64,000 bases of DNA, taken from contig CM037870.1 of NCBI GenBank assembly GCA_021292105.1, forward strand, positions 46,208,576 to 46,272,575. Direction: 5' to 3'. The position numbers and the translations under genes are program-made. Origin of the DNA: Anadara kagoshimensis (Eukaryota; Mollusca; Bivalvia; Arcoida; Arcidae). Below are positions 44,550 through 57,315 of this stretch, in pieces; within the stretch, counting starts at the first letter, position 1; each line of letters opens with the position of its first letter. The notes under the pieces were generated by a model, which had not been told where the DNA came from, did not search any database, and worked only from the letters and a program-made list of their open reading frames with translations.

Positions 44550-47490
44550 CGTTCTTAATATCAACCCCTGTGAATACCTTTACTTTTTGCTCAACATAAC
44601 CGCCCATTACTCTAAATATCAAGCCTCATCATGACTTTAACTTTATGTTCAAGATAAACTTACCTTATACCTACCTTCAGCGACGGATATTTGAATGTCA
44701 TTTGGTTGACATATATTATACAGAAAAAACATCCTGTTTACACAATTAGAGTCAAAAACTTATGGAGAAAAACATCCAAGCCAAATAACAAATAACTAAG
44801 TTATTCCTGATCAGGAGTGCTCATCTTTGTTAGATTGCGGAAATCATTGCAAATCAAAAGGTGCTACAAACACTACCCACCCTACTTCCAAACATTATTG
44901 TGTTTATAATTAAAAACATTCCCAGATAAAATAACTTTCTTACTAAGCAAGGATTGTCTATAGATGCGATCCCAAAGGAAGAGAATCTGAATTTCGAATG
45001 TCTGTTCAAAATCTGTATTTGAAAAAATGCAAATGAACTTGAAAATACACGTTGCCATGTAAATTGTACAAAATAACGATAAATCTAGTTTTATTACTTA
45101 TTCTTCTAACAGCTGTACAATATTGTGACAAGAAGTTTTGTTTATGAACAAGGGTAATTCTAACGGATTAAGCGTGCGCCGGCGTGATTACACATTCGGC
45201 GATATCCTTCTTATACCTATTTCCGTTTTTCTAAATCCCGTCCGTGTTTATAAACACTGTAATCAGATCATGGACTTATCCATGGCCGAAACACGATCCA
45301 GAAGCAAAGTAAAAACTTTGTAACTGACGGGTCAGGTTAGACACGCGAACTTTCACCACGGAAGTGAGGCCGGTGCGTCGGAAGGGCAAGCACCTCATGT
45401 TTAGCTAGCTAGACCCGCTACATGTGTAATTGTGTGAAAAGAACATGTGACCGTGGGATGTCAAATATATCCAGGACAACCCTGGATACGGAGACATCAA
45501 GCGTACCAACAATATTGTGATGGAGGCCATTAAAGTTTTTGAGAGCCTTGATAAGCCTAGGATTGCAATATCCCTATTAAACTTTTTGAGGGCTTGATAA
45601 GCCTAGAATTGCAATATCCCTGAGTCAACAATTTATTTGCAAGCAGCATGTTTCGTTGTACGAACTCCCCTTAGTTGGAACAAGCTCTACCATATGCAAA
45701 GCGTATTAATTGGAAACAAAAACAACATAAGGAGGAGAAACAATACTACATGTATATTAAAAATACTACATCATTGCTGCCATTTAATTTAATTATTTTT
45801 GTTGAATTAGTGTTTTGCATTGTACTTGAAAATCTGTATCTTTTGTGTCAATAAACAACATTATAAAATGTTGTTAGAAAGGAATAAAATGATGTATTCA
45901 TCTTTAATCAGAGAATGTATAACTTGCATTTTACAATATATATATTGGAACTCATTTTACAAAAGATGAAATTCTAATCAAGGGGTGTTCTTGAGTTTCT
46001 CGGTATCAATTTAAAATAGGAAGAATTAAATCTTGCGCTATACAGTTTAAAAAAACAAATTACAATACAATTTATTTATTTCTATGCTTATTAGAAACAC
46101 CATCACCGATTTGATGAAACTGTACAAATTATGATAGCAATTAGACATGTTCGACAATTGCTACTCCCTAATAAGTGCATTATTAACACCGAAGAGGGGA
46201 ATGTTTTACATGCAAAATGACTAAGCAATTTTGCTTGTATTCAACAACCTTGAATCTTGAATAACATGAATTCAGAAGGTATTTACCTCCTTAATTTGTC
46301 CACCAAAATACCTTGTATTAAAGTTTCTACTACTGGTATCGATTTGGATATTATTTCATTACAACTAATCTGTCTGATGCAGGATAACTGGTTTTTGAAG
46401 TTAACAATCAAAATCAAACATACTAATATTGTCAAATTTTCTAGAAATGTAAATTTATTGTAAGAGCTATATAGAAGAGATTATCGTTTATATGATAGTT
46501 AACAAGGGAAAAATTAATGTATGATAGATGCCCTTTCTATAGAACAGTTATTTAAAAAACACATTTCTAAATATCAACCCTGTGATGACTTTACCTTGTA
46601 TTCACCATAAATTAACCCTCCTCCTACCTCCAGCGACAGATACTGGAATGTCATTCTGATTGATGTTTATTATATTAGGCAAAGAAAATGTCATTTTTTC
46701 GTGATTTAATTTAAAGAAAACATATCGAGAAAACATTGAAGCATATAAATCATATATAACTATTTTACATTTGATCAGAAGCGCATTTTTGTAATAGAAT
46801 TAGAAAAACATGTTTCAAAATCAACATAAAAACCGCCAACATACACTACTATCATTACAAGCAAATTCATTTAATAATACATTTTTTCATCCTTGCTCAC
46901 TAAGCAAGGGTTGTCTGTAGATGACATTAGGAAAAAGAGATAAATTTCGAATGTCAAATTCCGATTACCCAAAAACGTCAACCTCGATGATGTTGACAGC
47001 AGGAAAGCAATGGGTGTTCAAAATTGATTGAAAACAATACATATGACCTTGGAATTATCCAGCGCCATATAAATAGAATAAAATATGCAAATGTAAGAAA
47101 CTCGACTTTCACTACTTCATGTTCTATATGATCTATACAGTATTTGCAAGACATTTTGCAAAAAACTGTTGCAAAGAAGGGCGTAGATGATAAAGTTTAT
47201 GTTTACAATAAACAATTTCCACTCCTTAATTAGCGCGTGTTTAACACCGAAAGAAATAACGTCTTACATGCGTAGTGACTGAGCTGATTTTTACGTATTC
47301 AACAAACGGGGGTTCTAAATATCACGTCTTCAAAAATTATTTACATTAGAGATGTGCGCACCAAAATCTCGAAAACCCCCACACGCTGCTACCGATATGG
47401 ATTTTTGATTACAACGAATCTGTCTTATGCAGAAAAATAAGATATCAGTATTTCTTAGAAACGTAAACATTAAAAGGCTATTATAGAAGA
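44550..47490. repeat. Tandem duplication of a roughly 1-kb block, interrupted by an RT element
   Basis: Block X (about 44550-45060) recurs at about 46557-47110, with ctaccttcagcgacggatat against ctacctccagcgacagatac and ctaagcaaggattgtctata against ctaagcaagggttgtctgta. Block Y (about 46140-46470) recurs at about 47220-47490, with attaacaccgaagagg against tttaacaccgaaagaa. The order X, Y, X', Y' implies a tandem duplication. The RT element at 45245-45715 sits between the first X and Y. No frame is conserved. Confidence 0.7.
45245..45715 (-). pseudogene. RT-element fragment with internal 47-bp duplication
   Basis: The minus-strand 3' tail (45245-45420) is followed by RT C-terminal sequence up to about 45715 (LLANKLLTQGYC-like, then RLIKALKKF-like). 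The stretch gataagcctaggattgcaat with its surroundings (about 45532-45579) is repeated immediately (45580-45626). It is non-coding. Confidence 0.75.
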
Positions 47491-47747
47491 GCAATGCTAA
47501 TAGGAGTGTTTATTTGTCACAGTTGTTATTGAATTAAAGAAGGAATGATGATGAAGTTAATATCAAAAGAGGATATAAACATCACCCACTTACACTAGCT
47601 TATTTATAAATTATTTCTTCATAAACAACAAGAAAGTAAGTCAAGAATGATCTTACAGGTTAAATCATTATAAAAATGACGATATAAAAACTCTGTTTTA
47701 GAATTGTGAAAAAAATTCTGATTAAATCTCAATGAAAATCAAACATA

Positions 47748-48200
47748 CCAGTCCATTGCAAATCATGATCCCAAAACCAAAAATAATTAAATTAGATAAT
47801 TGATTGTCTACCGGGAAAGCGAGGAGAATGTTCCTGAAAGGTAAGCACCTCATGTTTAGCTAGCTACACCATCCATATGTGTAATCAAAACTAAGGATAA
47901 AAGTTTAAAGGGGGAATCAACGTCCCATTCAAGAATATTTCACTTATATCGAGAAGTCGCCAGCTATAGTCGAAGGAGCGGTAATTTTCCTGTGCTCTGT
48001 GCTGATGGCATCATACAGCCGGGTTCATTATCGCGCCACGCATACCAAGACTTAGGACCTCCCTTATTTTAAGTTCCCATCCGAAAGAATCGTGATTTTA
48101 ATTTCGTAATGCCAAACGCTTGGCGAAAGAACAGATACTACTCAATTTTAAGTCTTGGGTCAGACCCTAAGGATGAAAGGAGCATGTAATTGTTGGAAAT
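47748..48200 (-). mobile_element. RT-element tail split by a SINE
   Basis: The minus-strand tail reaches gctagctacaccatccatat at about 47877 and continues as gtaatcaaaactaaggat. After the SINE it resumes as ggatgaaaggagcatg, matching the uninterrupted order at 60693-60720 (gtaatcaaaattgtgtgaaa, then ggaacatg). Confidence 0.75.
47904..48166 (-). mobile_element. SINE, 5'-truncated, inserted in an RT element
   Basis: Minus-strand copy of the main SINE. It has the gggtctgacccaagac segment, the tcgatataagtgaaatattc segment and a gggacgtt 3' end. The tRNA-like head is missing. It is flanked by 13-bp duplications ctaaggataaaag (47891-47903) and ctaaggatgaaag (48167-48179) with one difference. Confidence 0.85.
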
Positions 48201-48604
48201 CAAATTTCAGTGTTATGTTGATATTTTCAGTTGCTATTCAAATAAGTTGCTTACATAAAACATTGCATTCGCTAATTAGGTTACCTCTGACATCTATGGT
48301 ATGCCCAAGTTGCACAGTGGGAATCATTTCAACTTTCGACAAAATGCTGGTGATGTAACCGGAAAGTTTTGATGTCACGGTGGTACCATATCTCACAAAG
48401 CACTATCATGTATTTTTGTCATTTAATATGACGTCGTTTCATTATAATTTATCTGAAACTATTTTATTGTCACCAGAAGCGATGATAGAATTAAAGAAAT
48501 GTGAATCTTACGTACTCCAATGTACAATGCATATGATATATAACGCGCTCTGATGTTATTTAAGTTAGGAAATGGTAGAACCTAAAATCACTTATCTTAA
48601 TAGA

Positions 48605-48785
48605 AAGATAACCTTTTACTACCGAACTGTATAGAAATGGAGTTTATAGTGGCATAAATTCCATCGCCGTACGCAGGGCTTTGAATAACGCGTGCTTCCG
48701 CGCAATGGTAACGTTTTGTGGGAAATGAATTACATCACCATAAACGCCATTTCTATACAGTTCAGCGGTTAAAAAGGTTATCTTA
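48605..48785. mobile_element. MITE, TGAACTGTMTAGAAATGGCG ends, copy 2
   Basis: The left arm, aagataaccttttactaccg then aactgtatagaaatgg, is matched by the inverted right arm ending cggttaaaaaggttatctta. The arms exceed 45 bases and flank a relatively GC-rich middle. It is related to 25574-25709. Confidence 0.8.
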
Positions 48786-49992
48786 TTTTATATTTTGCCT
48801 TTTAAAAGAATCTTACTTTTGTTTAAAATCCTAAAAATAATTAACTTTTGTTGCCTGTAAGGTCGCTGGAACAGCCTAAATTGACGTTACCCGTCTATAC
48901 ATAGGAAAGTATGAGTGACGCCACGTTATTACTAGTTATTGTGGTCCGTATAATCACATTTGGTCTGAAACTGAGTTTGTTATAAAAAACATTGCAAATA
49001 AACGTATTTTGAAATAGATACCATAGAAGGGCCTACTGTGTTGTTAGATGATAAAATGATATTAAACTGATCTTTGTAATACATGTTCAATAGCTCTAAA
49101 TTATATTTATTCTATTTATCTGTTTGAGATAATATCTAACTACTGGTGATTTATGTTTTGCTGTCCCTGTAAACAATTATTTGTTTATATATGTTTTTTT
49201 ATTATACATATCAATATGTTAAATTCAAACAGCATATACATCAATAGTATTGTAACAGTATGCCTCATTTCATTTGACATGTCGACGTTTAAAAAGATGA
49301 AAAAATAAAACATATAATATATACACGAGCTCTATTGATTAAACTATTACCCCGGGGCGTTTCCTTATATATGTTCTTCATATCACATGTATCATTACCT
49401 GTAATATATAAATGCATATATCCCAACAGTACAATAACTTCTTATTAGTGAGTCTGATGTCAAACCTACAAATGTATAATGCAATACTATGTATAGTGAT
49501 CAGACACATTTCAACATTTTATTGCCTCCCATTTTTAGTTATATATTCCCTTTATGTGTGTGGGATACTGATTAAACGTGTTGAATTATTATGTAATGAA
49601 ATGAAATACTGAAATTACATCTAAATAACATGAACTTGGCTATAGATAGGGATTCGACAGTATAATAGGAATGAAATCTATTTTTCTTTTTGTTATGAAA
49701 GTATGAAAGAATTTGACATTTTGCACACTGAATATTTTGCGTAGTATAATAAAAGGGAGAAAATAGTTCCGTTTCTCATAGTTCAATTGATTTAAATTTT
49801 CAACACAAAGCAACAATTTAAACAAAATAACGCCTTAGTAAGTACAAAAATTTGCATCGCAATGGCGTAGGAATTCAAATGTCTCTGTATACCGTCCATA
49901 ATGAGATGGCGTCAACGAGACCCAATCCATTCATGCAAACGTAACAGAAAAGGTCTGACCAATCAAAATGCTTGAAACGAAGGGGAATTGAA
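48786..49992. other. No gene or repeat recognised
   Basis: AT-rich. Frames of 66 and 61 codons (49412-49612 plus, 49640-49825 minus) are not recognised. Confidence 0.4.
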
Positions 49993-50058
49993 TTATGTCA
50001 TGTGTTACTTTTGAACTTTTATGAAATAATATATATTCAAAAGTTGCACATGACATAA
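49993..50058. repeat. Inverted repeat, 23-base arms
   Basis: ttatgtcatgtgttactttt then gaa faces ttcaaaagttgcacatgaca then taa across about 20 bases. It could be a small MITE or a hairpin. No other copy was seen. Confidence 0.65.
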
Positions 50059-50749
50059 CTATAAACCGATCACAAAGACAACAAGATACATATCACACTA
50101 TGAACGCATAACGAAACGTGTCACCTGAAACTAAAAGTATAGCATATCACCTCCTGCTTTGATTTTGTTACATAGAGGTATGTCTATAGGAAATGTTTAT
50201 TCTCTATGACATAGAGATCTTATATTATTGACCAAACGATCTAACTGACCGGCTCCTATCCCAGCCTAGTTACAAATCCGATTTTGGAATGATCCTGGTG
50301 CGTGCACGTGATGTTTTCTTTCAGTTCTCTTGCCGAACGTTGTTGATTTTCCGTGGAAATCTGGTTCCCAACACCATTGTAAAACTGACCGCCCTGTCAT
50401 TATAAAGGTGAGAGATTCAATACATGGGCGTAAAATAAAATTACTCCACTGTACTCTTTGGTAGAATATGACTCCACATCAGAAGTAACATGGTACATAA
50501 TACACAAAACCATAACCTACTTTAATAAGTTATGCAACTTCTACCGAAGAGTGCGTTTGTTTTATTAACACATATATAAAAAGTGTTTCGTGTTTTTCAG
50601 GAACTAGAGCAAGGGATCATATTAAATTAGCTTGTAATGTCCACATTCTTATGTTATGCAATATTGTTGTATTGGATAATACATAGATTTACATAATTGT
50701 CATTCTAAGGACATACACATATATAAACATCGTTATGTTTAAGCCTCGG
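50059..50749. other. Nothing recognised
   Basis: No supported feature; slightly higher GC around 50250-50400. Confidence 0.35.
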
Positions 50750-51171
50750 TTGTTTAACATATACACATGTTTGTTTATAAGATCTACTTAATTTAATGAT
50801 TTAAGTAAACATATTCAGATTTTGCCTTTTTTGCCCTCGTTTGACAAAATAAGACTTTTTCATGGTCAGTAGTTGTTTTCCAGATGCGAGTACTAGTGTC
50901 ATATATATTGACAACCAAGAAAACAAAAATAATATTTGGTTTACAACTACGTTTCCTGTTTGTTTATAGGACCTAGTAGTAGATGTCAGTTTCATATAAA
51001 TTGACATCCAAGATAGAAACTAGCATTTGGTTTACAAAGAAGGTTTCTGTTTGTTTATAGGACAAACTTAATTATAGGGTTTAAGAAAACATATTCAGCT
51101 TTTGCTTTATTCGTTCGACAAAATAAGACTATTTCATGGTCTACCAGATGCCAGTTATATATATATATATA

Positions 51172-51220
<49 letters not shown>

Positions 51221-51900
51221 ATATCCAAGAAAAAGGAGTTGGTTTGTTGCAAAGGAGTTTTATCTTTGTTTATAGAACTCTCACAATGATAGAGGGTTTA
51301 AGTAGACGTAGATGCCAGTTTCATATAAATTGACATCCAAGACAAAATAAAACTAGCATTTGCTTTACAAAAGAGTTTCATGTTTGTTTATAGGACCTAC
51401 TTAATGATAGAGGTTTTAAGAAGTTATATTCAGATTTTGCTTTACCCGTTTGACAAAATAAGACTATTTCATGGTCACTAGTTGTTTAGTAGATGCAGGT
51501 TTCATATATTGACAACCAAGACAAAACAAAAATAGTATTTTGTTTGGTTTCATATATTGACAACCAAGACAAAACAAAAATAGTATTTGGTTTACAAATA
51601 TTTTTCATGTTTGTTTATAGGACCCACTTAATGACAGGGTTTTAGAAAACATATTCAGCTTTTGCGTCACTCGGTGACAAAATAATACTTAATTCCATGG
51701 TCAGTAGTTATTTACCGAATGCCTGTTTCATATATATTGACAACCAAGACAAAACGAAAATAGTTTTTGGTTTACAAAGGAGTATCATGACAAAATAATA
51801 TTTTATTTCATGGCCACTAGTTGTTTACCGGATGTAAATTTCATATAAAGTGTCATCCAAGACAAAACAAATATAATATTTGGTTTACAAAGCAGTGTGA
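50750..51900. repeat. Tandem repeat array with irregular unit length
   Basis: A module recurs: tgtttataggacctacttaa, then a gttttaagaaaacatattca block, then ttgacaaaataagac, then atttcatggtca, then atatattgacaaccaagaca and tttggtttacaaa. Module starts are at about 50771, 50961, 51052, 51270, 51385 and 51611. Some modules lack internal parts, and one block (near 51505-51585) is duplicated on its own. Short minus-strand frames arise from the repeat. Confidence 0.75.
51156..51219. repeat. (TA)n microsatellite within the tandem array
   Basis: TA tract with two short interruptions, located where other modules have a single atatattga. Confidence 0.95.
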
Positions 51901-53237
51901 TGGCAATTTCTTCTGAAACCTTATCTCTTTTCCTTGATATTCTGTAATTGCACAATCAATTGTCTATTATGTAATTTCCGATGTTAATAAAACTATTCAT
52001 CATTGTCAGTCAGTGGTCTAGCCATATTGGTTTATAAGGCGTCCGTAAAATCATTATTTGCTACTATCTAAATATATATCAATCAGTCAATGTTCTGTTC
52101 TAATTACTCATTTAAAAATGTCAGTTACTTGGAAGAACGCGCTAAACAATGTTTGTCGATATTAGTTAATTGGCGTTTTATTACATAAATCTACCAAAAC
52201 CAGCGTCTTCTATCATAAATGGAAAATTTTGTATGTTAAACTACATATGAAATGAAAAACAGTCTAGTTATCAAAAATATGACACAATACAAATGAGTGA
52301 TTTTACAGTCAGGCAATAAAAGAAAAACTGATATTCGGACCACAGAAAAAAATCCGGATTAGACGGGCACGGCAACATGTCCGGTGGTGTGGCCATAATA
52401 CTATGCGCGTCCTCCGTCAATCCCAATTATTTTCATTGTTGTTAATTCGTGTTCCTGTTGTTTTTGTAAATTGCCAAGAGCATGTACTTCAGCTAAAATG
52501 TATATGATTTATTACTGATCATATTGTTCCTTTAAATGTTATATGAGTGGCTGTAATGATGTTGATGCGGATTTAAACAATAAGTCATTACCTCATAACA
52601 AATTAACTGTTGACTTCTAACCAAACCATATTATTATCTAGTAGGTATTTACCCATGTACATTTTGGATATTGCTTTCAGGGTCATTGGCACACTAGATA
52701 CCCTTGTGGATGGGAAAAGAGATTGATCATTTGACTACATGACGTTTTTTCAAAGTGTTGAAAAGAAACCCAAAGGACCGAACTATATTTTAAAAAGTTT
52801 TTTTTTTATTTTATCATGAGACATTTATAAAATAGCGCCATGATATTGCGTATTAATATCTCCACGTATATTTATCGCTGGTCATTTGGCTTGAACTTTC
52901 CAATATGATTCTTTGGCCAAATTTAACGACAAAATTGTTATTTATGTTTAAATATAAATGATGCAATTTTAAAAAAAAATTATTTTGTTTTATAAATTTG
53001 TCGATTTATGTTAAATTACACTTAATAAAGCTAATTTTTATTTCAGGTCATTTCCTGCTATTTATTTATTAACCGTAAAAGTAATAATGACTTATAATTT
53101 TGCAAAATTAAAGGTGAAAGGCGAATGTACAGTTGAAAACTATTGAAAACGACCACAAAATAGCTACTCTTGCATGTCCCTAGTCGTATCTAGCTTCAGC
53201 GTTATTGCTGTATCTTATTGAGAAATATGCTGTGGCT
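51901..53237. other. No gene recognised; one GC-richer patch
   Basis: Around 52340-52430 the composition becomes GC-richer (gggcacggcaacatgtccgg and flanks). A minus-strand frame without stops crosses it, but shows no motif. It may be an old exon or repeat. Confidence 0.3.
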
Positions 53238-53486
53238 CCAGGTTCACAATCATTCCTTAGCTAAGATTTCCCTTAACTTAAACCTGACAAAATTTAAAAT
53301 CTTTATAATTTTGTTGATTTTTAAGATATTCAGGAATTTAAGATGTCGTTTTTAAGATCACCTCTAGATTTAAACATTTGTATTTAGCAAAAATATTACC
53401 AGTAGTTTTAAAAATAGATAACCAAATGTTGCTAAATTTAAGTTAAGAAAAATCTTAGCTAAGCAAAAATTGTGAAACAGGGACCT
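53238..53486. mobile_element. MITE, GGTCCCRGTTTCACAATC ends, copy 2
   Basis: The left end, aggttcacaatcattcctta then gctaagatttcccttaactt, is matched inverted by aagttaagaaaaatcttagc followed by attgtgaaacagggacct. The terminal inverted repeats are about 40 bases. It is non-coding. Confidence 0.8.
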
Positions 53487-55844
53487 GAAATCATTCGCCT
53501 TAGGTTTTTAGAACCTTCAAACATTGCAACTTGAGCAAGTAAACACTTTCTTTTAACATTTTTCCTTAAGAACTATTATTGTTGTTCAAGTGAAGTTAAA
53601 ACATTTTAAAAATTTTAAAGTGTCAACAACACAATATCCTAAGTTTTGATTGATTTTACCTTGTATTTACAAATATTAAGTTTAAAACCGTAATTTGGTT
53701 TGTTGTAAATTATTGCGTCTGTTGCTCGGTTCTTGATAATTTTAATCTTTAGTGCAACAACATACATGCATAAGAAATAAAAGATGGTTTTGAGTACAAA
53801 CAAAAATAACACTCTTATAAAGAAAACAAGTTTGATCGAATAATCTACTTTCATAATTATTTATATTAATAAAAACTATTCATTTCAACTGAACACTAAA
53901 TTCCATGTTATAAAATATTTGAAATAATAATTTTCATAAAAACAGAACACCTATGACTTTTAAATTAAATCAATAGTCAATTAAATTTGAGCATAAATAC
54001 CAACAAGGTTGCCTTATCAAGACCCAAACATGATTATGATGTCAGTTATTGCTAAAGTCTATGTAAATTTGCTCCAAGTTTTTCGAAGATTAAACTTTTT
54101 ACTTTAGCTAATAAGTAAAATATTTTTCTTGTTATACATTATTCTGTTTTAAACATCAAACTCAATTAAATATAATCAATCTGAAGCATGTTATTTTAAA
54201 CATTAATTTAAATATGTTCTCAAGTTTTGTCAATCATTGGTTTAACTAATCGAGACTTGAACAAATGACTTTATATTAGATATATTCAACAAAAAAGCTA
54301 GCAATTACAAAAACATCTGACCTTAAATCAAGCATTTTAAATTATTGTATTTTTCAGATAAATTAAAAAAAGATATACATGTTGTTTGAAAAAAAAATTC
54401 AATCGCAAAGTCGAAAAATAACTCGCACAAACATATCGGCCCATGTTTTATCTTCAGTTTAAAATATTTTACAAACTACAAACATACCTATATAAATAAG
54501 AAATAAAAAAAAATACTTGTATTTACTCGTAAATACATAATTGCATCAGACTTACAAATAGCGACTTACCTTAATTCGCAAGCTGTTTAACTCTTTATAT
54601 TCTAATAGTGTATTCCAAACAATGTAGAACGTCAAGTATTATTAAATGGTGCAGCTACAGGCGTGGATCTATCGATCATATAAGATGTTTATATATCACA
54701 TGTATCTATATACATGCTCTCCTCTGAAGCTGTATGACGACGTACGATCGAGGATAACTTGGTCACCTGCAGAAATATAATGTGTTGCATTCAAATCAGT
54801 ATGTTAGGTATGAAGGCATGGGTATAATGCGTAGGTAGAAGTTAGAAGGCGCTCCTTAACAACCATCTACCTGCATTACTGCTTACCTTTTAAAATTTTC
54901 CAGATTGTTACAGGAGTGCTATAAAACCTTACTTCAGATATATTGTTACCATTAACATACAGATATTAAATCCTTTAGATTTTTAAATCAGCAACGTTTG
55001 TCTGTACCTTTTTAAAACTGTAAGCATCAATGCTATCACTGTAGAGAAAATATATATATCCAAATCTAGTCAACAGGTATCAGTTCCAAATGTATGATTT
55101 ATTTTGCTTAATTATAACATTGCTGTTGTATGACAAGTTATTGTATGACCTTTTTAAGAACATTGTTTCCTTAAAGCATTTTCATTTTTGCCTTGGTTAT
55201 TGACAACGTTAACTCTGTGCATGCCAATATAACCACACCGATTATAGTTTAAGTCATTTGCAAATTTTATTATGTGTATCGTTATAATCACTTCACCGAA
55301 TCCATTTAATTTCACGCGTTTTAAGCTCAAAATGTTCATTGATCAATGAATGAAGACAACAGTGAAATGTATTTTGTATTCCATTTGAATTGTTAACAAT
55401 GTTATTGTATCTCTCGATTCCTGCTAAACTGCTTTCATTTTCACTTTTCTTATATAGATACGAAGTCGCAGAAAATACAGGAACCCTCCCATTACTAAGG
55501 GTATACGTTCATTTTGAATTCATATATGTCTTGTGTGTTTTGATCCTGTAACTTAGACAAGTGTTGATTTAACCTCACCATATCCAGAGTTAAAGACGAC
55601 AATTGCTTTCAAAGTAAAGTATCCATATCAATATCTATCCTTGTTTTCTTTCTTTGTGTTCATTCTAGCATAGACTGGATTACCAAATACATATTTTAGC
55701 TTCAAGTAGTTTTTTCTATTTTAATAACATATGCAACATAAAATTAACCACCCATGGCAAAGTACGAAAAAAATAACAGCCCAATAAATCATATTAATAT
55801 AGACCATAGACTTGACTTTTAATACCGTTTTATTGCATTTTATT
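53487..55844. other. No gene or repeat recognised
   Basis: A long AT-rich stretch. The short frames (53639-53854, 55154-55339 and 55721-55924, all minus) show no recognisable features. Confidence 0.4.
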
Positions 55845-56285
55845 AACGTGATGACTTCAAATGAAACAGTTGAAGCTGTATGACAAACGTGATGACTGCA
55901 ATTTTTGTCTTTTCTATGTAGCAATACCCCTGCTTCTCACGCTTATGGAATAATACGCTATGGTAGAGTTTGTTCCACTTCAGGAAGCAAGTTGCTTACA
56001 GATAAATTGTTGACGCAAGGATATTGCAAACCTTGGTTCAACAAGGTACTTTTAAAGAAGCTTTATAGCCGTTATTACAATATTGTTGATAAGTATGATG
56101 TTCCTTTTATTCTCAATTCTGATTACACATGTGGCTGGTGTAGCTAGCTAAACGGGAATTACTTCCTATTCCAGGGCATACGGTCTCACTTCCCTGGTGG
56201 AAGTTCACGTGTTTAACATATTTTTTCGGTTTCAAAGTTTATACTTTGCTTTGGGATTGTGATTTGGACCTGGATTGGCATGTCT
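55845..56285 (+). pseudogene. RT-element fragment, C-terminal RT plus 3' tail
   Basis: KLYDKRDDCNF-like sequence is followed by LCSNTPASHAYG, a deletion, IIRYGRVCS, KLLTDKLLTQGYCK and YNIVDKYDVPF, then the tail from gattacacatgtggctggtg. The link from RT sequence to tail is continuous here, so this copy defines how the coding end joins the tail. A short block near 55850 repeats the gtgatgacttcaaat string. Stops and deletions make it dead. Confidence 0.75.
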
Positions 56286-56572
56286 GTTTTTTGATATTAT
56301 ATATAATCATACCATTGTTTGCTGCAGATTAAAAATTGTCTGACGTGACTCAAAAACAAATGAATTACTACAACTACAAAAAACAAAAATAGATCCAATA
56401 CGGCTTTATTCGCGGATCATTTTTAGTTCAAATTCATAATAAATAAATAAGAGAAATAAGGTGTATAGTCATTCAACATATCAAACCGCTTGTACTGAAA
56501 AAAAATCCTTAATACATATTTTACAGAATATGCGCTTTTCATAATATTCTGTTCTAGCTACAAATTGTTAAG

Positions 56573-56711
56573 TACAGTCCAACTTGCCTTAAAGGCCACC
56601 TGCTTATAAAGGCAAGTAGGTTGTTCTGTATCCTGTATATAAAGATACCTGCCCATAAAGGTCACTTTTACTGGTTCCCTTCGGTGGCCTCTATAAACAG
56701 GTTTGACTATA
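56573..56711. mobile_element. MITE, AGTCAAACCTG ends, copy with full length
   Basis: The left end, tacagtccaacttgccttaa then aggccacc, is matched inverted by ggtggcctctataaacaggt then ttgactata. The TA at both ends fits a TA duplication. Related copies are at 4354-4427 and 63570-63723. Confidence 0.75.
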
Positions 56712-56928
56712 TTTAAAATTTCATCTTGCACCTTAGTCCAGAATACAAATACCAGTTATCTGAGAGACACGGGTCTTATTTGGCCCTTTCGTTTTTGTTT
56801 TTGTTTAAAAAATCGTCAATCAAGACAAATTGGAACATATCGAACCACAAACAAGCATCCAGATGTTTGTGACTCTCTTAATATTCCCAAAGAGATTGGT
56901 GTCACGGGATATTTATTACAATAATCAA

Positions 56929-56931
<3 letters not shown>

Positions 56932-56973
<42 letters not shown>

Positions 56974-57009
56974 TGTGTGTGTGTATGTGTGTGTGTGTGT
57001 GTGTGTGTG
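56932..57009. repeat. (GT)n microsatellite
   Basis: About 39 GT units with two interruptions. The open frames through it on both strands are artefacts. Confidence 0.95.
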
Positions 57010-57057
57010 AAAAACTTCTATTACAATTTACACTACTAAGTGATGTTACTAAGTCAT

Positions 57058-57131
57058 CCATCCTGTTTCGATAAACACCTTCAAATAACAAAGGGGATCC
57101 GTCGATCCCGTTTTAATAAACACCTTCCAAT
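57058..57131. repeat. Short direct repeat
   Basis: catcctgtttcgataaacac then cttcaaat recurs 46 bases later as gatcccgttttaataaacac then cttccaat. Confidence 0.6.
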
Positions 57132-57315
57132 TAATTGTTTGGTGACTTGGTAACGAGAAAGAAAACGTGTGATTATAAAACCTAGCTGTAACAACAAGAC
57201 AATGGTTTTTCGGTACGACCCCATTTTCTTCCTACACCAAAAAAATTACATGTACAAGTTTTGAAAAAATATTTTTCACAGATATTTTCAACATGGCTTA
57301 ATTTCTGCATTAAAA

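Noticed and set aside
44521-44560. Fourth hammerhead candidate at a ctgatga string (44527)
   Set aside because: There is no GAAA box at a suitable distance and no pairing stems.
56816-57091. A 91-codon minus-strand frame and a 69-codon plus-strand frame at the GT repeat
   Set aside because: Both are made largely of HTHT or VCVC runs from the (GT)n tract.
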